A DNA stretch of 64,000 nt from JAAYCI01 sp031549285. GTDB lineage: Bacteria; Bacillota; Clostridia; Oscillospirales; Ruminococcaceae. Each line of letters opens with the position of its first letter. Within the stretch, counting starts at the first letter, position 1. Below, piece after piece: positions 60,526 through 64,000 of the stretch. The stretch is taken from assembly GCA_031549285.1 (NCBI GenBank), contig JAVBPZ010000009.1, positions 118,119 to 182,118 on the forward strand, written 5' to 3'. Under the pieces are notes generated by a model. It did no database searches. It was given only the letters and a program-made list of their open reading frames with translations, and was not told where the DNA came from. A program made the translations under genes and the position numbers.

Positions 60526-62829
60526 ATGCAAAACACCAGCTTGCACATCGGCGTGCGTACCATCACCAAGCGGGATGGGCGGGTTGTTTTGTATGACGAA
60601 GGCAAGATTGCGAACGCCATTCTGAAGGCGCTGGCCGCCACTGGCGAGGAAGACGCCACGGTTGCGGCACGGCTGGCAAATGAAGTCGGCGATGCCATGG
60701 CCCAGCGCCGCGGCGTTGAAAGCTACCGCATAGAGGATATCCAGGATGAGGCGGAAAAAGCCCTGATGCGCGCCGGTTACGAGGAAGCGGCCAAACGCTA
60801 TATCTTGTACCGTGAAGGCCGCACCCGCGTGCGGGAATCGAACACCGCGCTCATGCGCGCCTGCGACGAAATCACCAACGCGGACGCCCGCAGCTCGAAC
60901 CTGAAGCGTGACAACGCCAACGTGGACGGCAACACCGCCATGGGCAGCATGCTGCAAATCGGCTCCGCCGCAGCCAAATCCTACAACAGCGCCTACCTGC
61001 TAAGCAAAGAACAGTCCCAAGCTCACAGCGAAGGCTGGATCCATATCCACGATTTCGATTTTTACTCGCTAACCACCACCTGCTGCCAAATCGACGTCGA
61101 TACCCTGTTTTCTGGTGGATTTTCCACCGGGCACGGTTTTCTGCGGGAGCCGCAGGATATCCAAAGCTACGCCGCGCTGGCCTGCATCGCCATCCAATCC
61201 AACCAAAACGACCAGCACGGCGGGCAAAGCATCCCGAACTTTGACTATGCGCTGGGCAAAGGCGTGGCCAAAACCTTCCGCCGTTTGTTCATTGAAAACC
61301 TGACCAAGGCACTGCAGCTGCTGGCGCCGCATCATCCCTGGGACAAGGCGCATGTCCGCATCCTGTGCGACATGGCCCAGCAGGAGGCCGGCGTCGGTCC
61401 GCAGCTATCGTTTGACATTGGGTTTTCCACCGTGCTGCTTTCTTCGCTCTCTCTGTATGCAGACATCGAGCTGGCCGGCCGCGCAGTGGAGTTCGCCCGT
61501 ACCTCTACCGAGGCGGAGACCGACCGCCGCACCTACCAGGCAATGGAAGCGGTGGTGCATAACCTAAACTCCATGCACTCGCGCGCCGGTGCGCAAACGC
61601 CGTTTTCCTCCATCAACTACGGCACCGACACTAGCCCCGAGGGCCGCATGGTCATTAAAAATGTTCTGCTGGCTACCGAGTCCGGCCTGGGCCACGGCGA
61701 AACCCCCATCTTCCCCATCCAGATTTTCAAACTGAAATCCGGCGTGAACTACGAAAAAACCGATCCGAACTATGACCTGTTCGAAATGGCCTGCCGCTGC
61801 AGCGCGAAGCGCCTGTTCCCAAACTTCACCAACCTGGACGCGCCCTATAACCTGCAGTACTATCAGCCCGGCCGCCCGGAAACCGAGGTCGCTACCATGG
61901 GCTGCCGCACCCGCGTCATGGGTAACGTGTACGACCCCACCCGCCAAACCGCCTATGGCCGCGGCAATCTCAGCTTCACCTCCATCAACCTGCCGCGCCT
62001 GGCGCTGGAGGCAAAAGGCGACGAAAAAGCATTCTTTGCCGCGCTGCATTCCATGCTGGATATGATCTCCACCCAGTTGTTAGACCGGTACGAAATTCAG
62101 GCCAAAAAGAAAATTCGCAACTTCCCCTTCCTGATGGGCCAGGGTATCTGGATGGACTCGGAAAACCTCGGCCCGGACGACGAAATTCGCGAGGTGCTGA
62201 AACACGGCACCCTGTCCATCGGCTTCATCGGCCTGGCGGAAACCCTGACCTCGCTGTATGGCCACCACCACGGCGAAAACGACGAAATGCAGCAAAAAGG
62301 CATTGCTATCGTGCAATTCATGAATGATTTCTGCGCCGCCAAAAGCGCCGAAGTAAAGATGAACTTCACCCTGCTGGCCACCCCGGCCGAGGGCCTGGCC
62401 GGCCGCTTCGTGAAAATGGACCGTAAGCGTTACGGCAGCGTGCCCGGCGTAACCGACCGCGATTATTACACCAACTCGTTCCATGTTCCGGTCTATTATC
62501 CCATCCCGGCGTATGATAAAATCCAAAAAGAAGCGCCCTACCACGCACTGACCCCGGCCGGCCACATCACCTATGTGGAGCTGGACGGCGACACCGCCGA
62601 AAACACCGAGGCCTTCATGGATATCGTGCGCTGCATGCACGACGCCGGCGTGGGCTACGGTTCCATCAATCACCCGGTAGACCGCGACCCTGTTTGTGGC
62701 TATGTCGGCATCATCCACGACGTTTGCCCGCGCTGCGGCCGCCGCGCCGGGGAGGCTATCGCACCGGAAAAGCTGGCCGAGCTGCAAAAGATGTATCCTG
62801 AAATGATTGAATACTGCGGCTGCCGCTAG
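60526..62829 (+). CDS. nrdD: Anaerobic (class III) ribonucleoside-triphosphate reductase, large part without glycyl-radical domain
   Basis: 767 residues. N-terminal ATP-cone (about 6-95, TITKRDGRVVLYDEGKIANAI), a ten-stranded barrel with the DFDFYSLTTTCCQIDVD and GAQTPFSSINYGTD motifs, and a C-terminal zinc site (DPVCGYVGIIHDVCPRCGRR and a final CGC). It reduces ribonucleoside triphosphates to deoxy forms without oxygen. In related NrdD the zinc site runs straight into the RxxGY glycyl-radical loop; here the protein ends and the loop is in the next gene. GGAGG is seven bases before the ATG. Confidence 0.93.
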   Translation: MQNTSLHIGVRTITKRDGRVVLYDEGKIANAILKALAATGEEDATVAARLANEVGDAMAQRRGVESYRIEDIQDEAEKALMRAGYEEAAKRYILYREGRTRVRESNTALMRACDEITNADARSSNLKRDNANVDGNTAMGSMLQIGSAAAKSYNSAYLLSKEQSQAHSEGWIHIHDFDFYSLTTTCCQIDVDTLFSGGFSTGHGFLREPQDIQSYAALACIAIQSNQNDQHGGQSIPNFDYALGKGVAKTFRRLFIENLTKALQLLAPHHPWDKAHVRILCDMAQQEAGVGPQLSFDIGFSTVLLSSLSLYADIELAGRAVEFARTSTEAETDRRTYQAMEAVVHNLNSMHSRAGAQTPFSSINYGTDTSPEGRMVIKNVLLATESGLGHGETPIFPIQIFKLKSGVNYEKTDPNYDLFEMACRCSAKRLFPNFTNLDAPYNLQYYQPGRPETEVATMGCRTRVMGNVYDPTRQTAYGRGNLSFTSINLPRLALEAKGDEKAFFAALHSMLDMISTQLLDRYEIQAKKKIRNFPFLMGQGIWMDSENLGPDDEIREVLKHGTLSIGFIGLAETLTSLYGHHHGENDEMQQKGIAIVQFMNDFCAAKSAEVKMNFTLLATPAEGLAGRFVKMDRKRYGSVPGVTDRDYYTNSFHVPVYYPIPAYDKIQKEAPYHALTPAGHITYVELDGDTAENTEAFMDIVRCMHDAGVGYGSINHPVDRDPVCGYVGIIHDVCPRCGRRAGEAIAPEKLAELQKMYPEMIEYCGCR

Positions 62830-62890
62830 GCACCGCCCAGTCCCATTTCTCTTTACAAAAACCATATGCGTATGCAAAGGAGGCCCTCTT

Positions 62891-63049
62891 ATGAACCAGA
62901 ACGAAACCGTTCCCTGCACCGCCGGCGAAAACGTCGGGTTCGAGCGCATTCGCCGCATTACCGGGTACCTGGTCGGCACCATGGACAAATGGAACGACGC
63001 AAAAAAAGCCGAGGAACAGGACCGGGTAAAGCATCCGCTGGACGTTTGA
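62891..63049 (+). CDS. Separate glycyl-radical domain of the class III ribonucleotide reductase
   Basis: 52 residues. RRITGYLVGTMDKWNDAKKA (21-40) is the C-terminal glycyl-radical loop normally fused to NrdD, with Gly25 as the likely radical site, and it ends DRVKHPLDV as fused NrdDs do. It has its own AAAGGAGG seven bases before the ATG, lies 61 bases after nrdD in another frame, and ends 5 bases before nrdG. NrdG would activate this small subunit, which would then insert into NrdD. Confidence 0.88.
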   Translation: MNQNETVPCTAGENVGFERIRRITGYLVGTMDKWNDAKKAEEQDRVKHPLDV

Positions 63050-63054
63050 ATTCT

Positions 63055-63633
63055 ATGGAACAGCAAATTTTCACAGGCACAGGAGGCATCCAGGGTACGG
63101 ATGCCTCGTTTTCTTTGTCCCTTGCAGGCTTCGTGGGCGATTCCATTGTGGACGGCCCCGGTTTGCGGTGCAGCATTTTTGTGCAGGGCTGTCCGCATGC
63201 GTGCCCCGGCTGCCACAACCCGTCTACCTGGCTTTTTTCCGGCGGGATGGAAACCACCGTTGAAGAATTGTATGCGCGCATCCGGCGCTATCCCCTGTGC
63301 CGGGGGGTCACCTTTTCCGGCGGGGAGCCCTTTTGTCAGGCGGCGCCGCTGGCTGCGCTGGCCGGCTTGCTGCGCGCCGACGGGTACGAGCTGGCCGCCT
63401 TTACCGGCTACACCTTCGAAGAACTGCTGGCCGGCGACGCCGCGCAAAAGCAGCTGCTTTCGCAGCTGGACGTGCTGATTGACGGCCGCTATCTGGACGC
63501 CCAGCGCAGCCTATCCCTGCGTTTTCGCGGCAGCGAAAACCAGCGCATTTTAAACCTGCCGGCCAGCCTGGCCGCATCGGCGCCGGTGTGGGAAACCCAG
63601 CCGCGCTGGGTGGGAAGCTCCCACACAAAATGA
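63055..63633 (+). CDS. nrdG: Anaerobic ribonucleotide reductase activating protein (radical SAM)
   Basis: 192 residues. The cluster motif CPHACPGC follows GLRCSIFVQG and binds a 4Fe-4S cluster and S-adenosylmethionine, with GVTFSGGEPFCQ next. It abstracts the hydrogen of the glycine on the small glycyl-radical protein. ATG at 63055 is 5 bases after that gene's stop, with no strong ribosome site, suggesting translational coupling. Last gene of nrdD-small subunit-nrdG. Confidence 0.93.
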   Translation: MEQQIFTGTGGIQGTDASFSLSLAGFVGDSIVDGPGLRCSIFVQGCPHACPGCHNPSTWLFSGGMETTVEELYARIRRYPLCRGVTFSGGEPFCQAAPLAALAGLLRADGYELAAFTGYTFEELLAGDAAQKQLLSQLDVLIDGRYLDAQRSLSLRFRGSENQRILNLPASLAASAPVWETQPRWVGSSHTK

Positions 63634-64000
63634 ACCCCGGCGCGCCTCCCACCCATTCCACTTCCAGTAACCGCTGCCTACCAGGCCTCACGCCATCCCT
63701 AAAATAGATTCTTGTAAAAAGGCAACGGCCATGGCGAATGCTTCCCACCTGCCGGCCAGCAAAATCACCGGGGCGCACAACGCATAACCTATCTTTTGCG
63801 CTTTTGGTTTTCTTTACCAAATTATTGCCCACCACGCAGCATCCCTTGCGCATCCTTACCACGTCATGACCACCCGCTCAGCGGGTGGCTTGCTCAGCGC
63901 CTAGAAGGCGCTGGTACCGGCTGGCGCCTGAGGGCGCATTGAAAAGGTCATGCCTCTTGCATCTCATGCCCTGCCGCCGTTGAAACGGCAAAACTGCTCT
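63634..64000. other. Gene-free right edge
   Basis: About 370 bases with no supported gene. The left half shows no recognisable feature apart from ordinary AT-rich stretches. The right half contains the cloverleaf-like element at 63865-63952 and a short hairpin GCCGTTGAAACGGC near 63976. Confidence 0.6.
63865..63952. repeat. Cloverleaf-like inverted-repeat element
   Basis: Outer arms CATGACC (63865-63871) and GGTCATG (63946-63952) enclose three perfect hairpins: CCACCCGC/GCGGGTGG (63870-63888), AGCGCCT/AGGCGCT (63896-63912) and GCGCC/GGCGC (63924-63937). The hairpin-rich form resembles ends of IS200/IS605-type elements or a miniature element; no transposase is in the window. It is not a tRNA. 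Confidence 0.45.

Noticed and set aside
62807..62890. Longer form of the glycyl-radical protein starting at 62807
   Set aside because: The extra sequence covers the end of nrdD, and the AAAGGAGG site points to the ATG at 62891.
63401..63862. Minus-strand frame overlapping nrdG
   Set aside because: It is mostly antisense to nrdG, has no ribosome site and no domain.
63865..63952. tRNA gene
   Set aside because: The fold is cloverleaf-like but there is no T-loop consensus, no anticodon loop of seven bases and no normal arm lengths.

Overview
The window is a dense, high-GC bacterial chromosome segment from a low-oxygen Firmicute, most likely a Clostridia lineage of the Oscillospiraceae/Ruminococcaceae type. 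That placement is inferred from gene content and order (rnc-smc-ftsY-rdgB, infC-rpmI-rplT, dprA-topA-trmFO, addB-addA, LemA/DUF2207, class III ribonucleotide reductase) and strong Shine-Dalgarno sites, not from a marker-gene search. No rRNA, tRNA, CRISPR array, prophage or complete insertion sequence was seen. GTG, TTG and one ATA start codon are supported by well-placed ribosome binding sites.

Layout. From 1 to about 29.8 kb nearly everything is on the minus strand and is housekeeping. In transcription order, coordinates falling: hflX after a small acetyltransferase gene; apgM; addB-addA (DNA repair); infC-rpmI-rplT behind an attenuator leader; a TrmH-type methyltransferase, dprA, topA, trmFO; plsX-rnc; smc, then ftsY (interrupted), rdgB, yhbY, nadD, yqeK and an LCP cell-wall ligase. 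From 30 to 37 kb come an atypical response regulator, tcdA, a GH13-family protein that has lost its catalytic residues, and a class A PBP.

From 37.1 to 41.4 kb a compact plus-strand operon encodes an FkbH-like protein, an acyl carrier protein, a MaoC-type hydratase, a short-chain reductase and a double-GNAT transferase. It looks like a self-contained pathway that loads, tailors and transfers an acyl group. From 41.6 to 46.2 kb is a minus-strand membrane cluster (a 55-residue single-TM protein, LemA, two DUF2207 paralogues). Then follow tex, a YfhO-type membrane protein, yfbR, dusB, polA, rimI, tsaD, lepB, a NYN-OST-HTH protein and gpmA. The window closes with a class III ribonucleotide reductase whose glycyl-radical domain is a separate 52-residue gene between nrdD and nrdG, followed by a cloverleaf-like inverted-repeat element at the right edge.

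Cross-cutting signals. Most recognisable promoters carry an extended -10 of the form TGGTATAAT with a weak -35. Two phased NrdR-like boxes precede nrdD. The most notable items are the split NrdD, the catalytically dead GH13 protein, the FkbH-ACP operon, the in-frame TGA in ftsY, the ATA start of infC with its leader terminator, and a three-hairpin element downstream of rplT.
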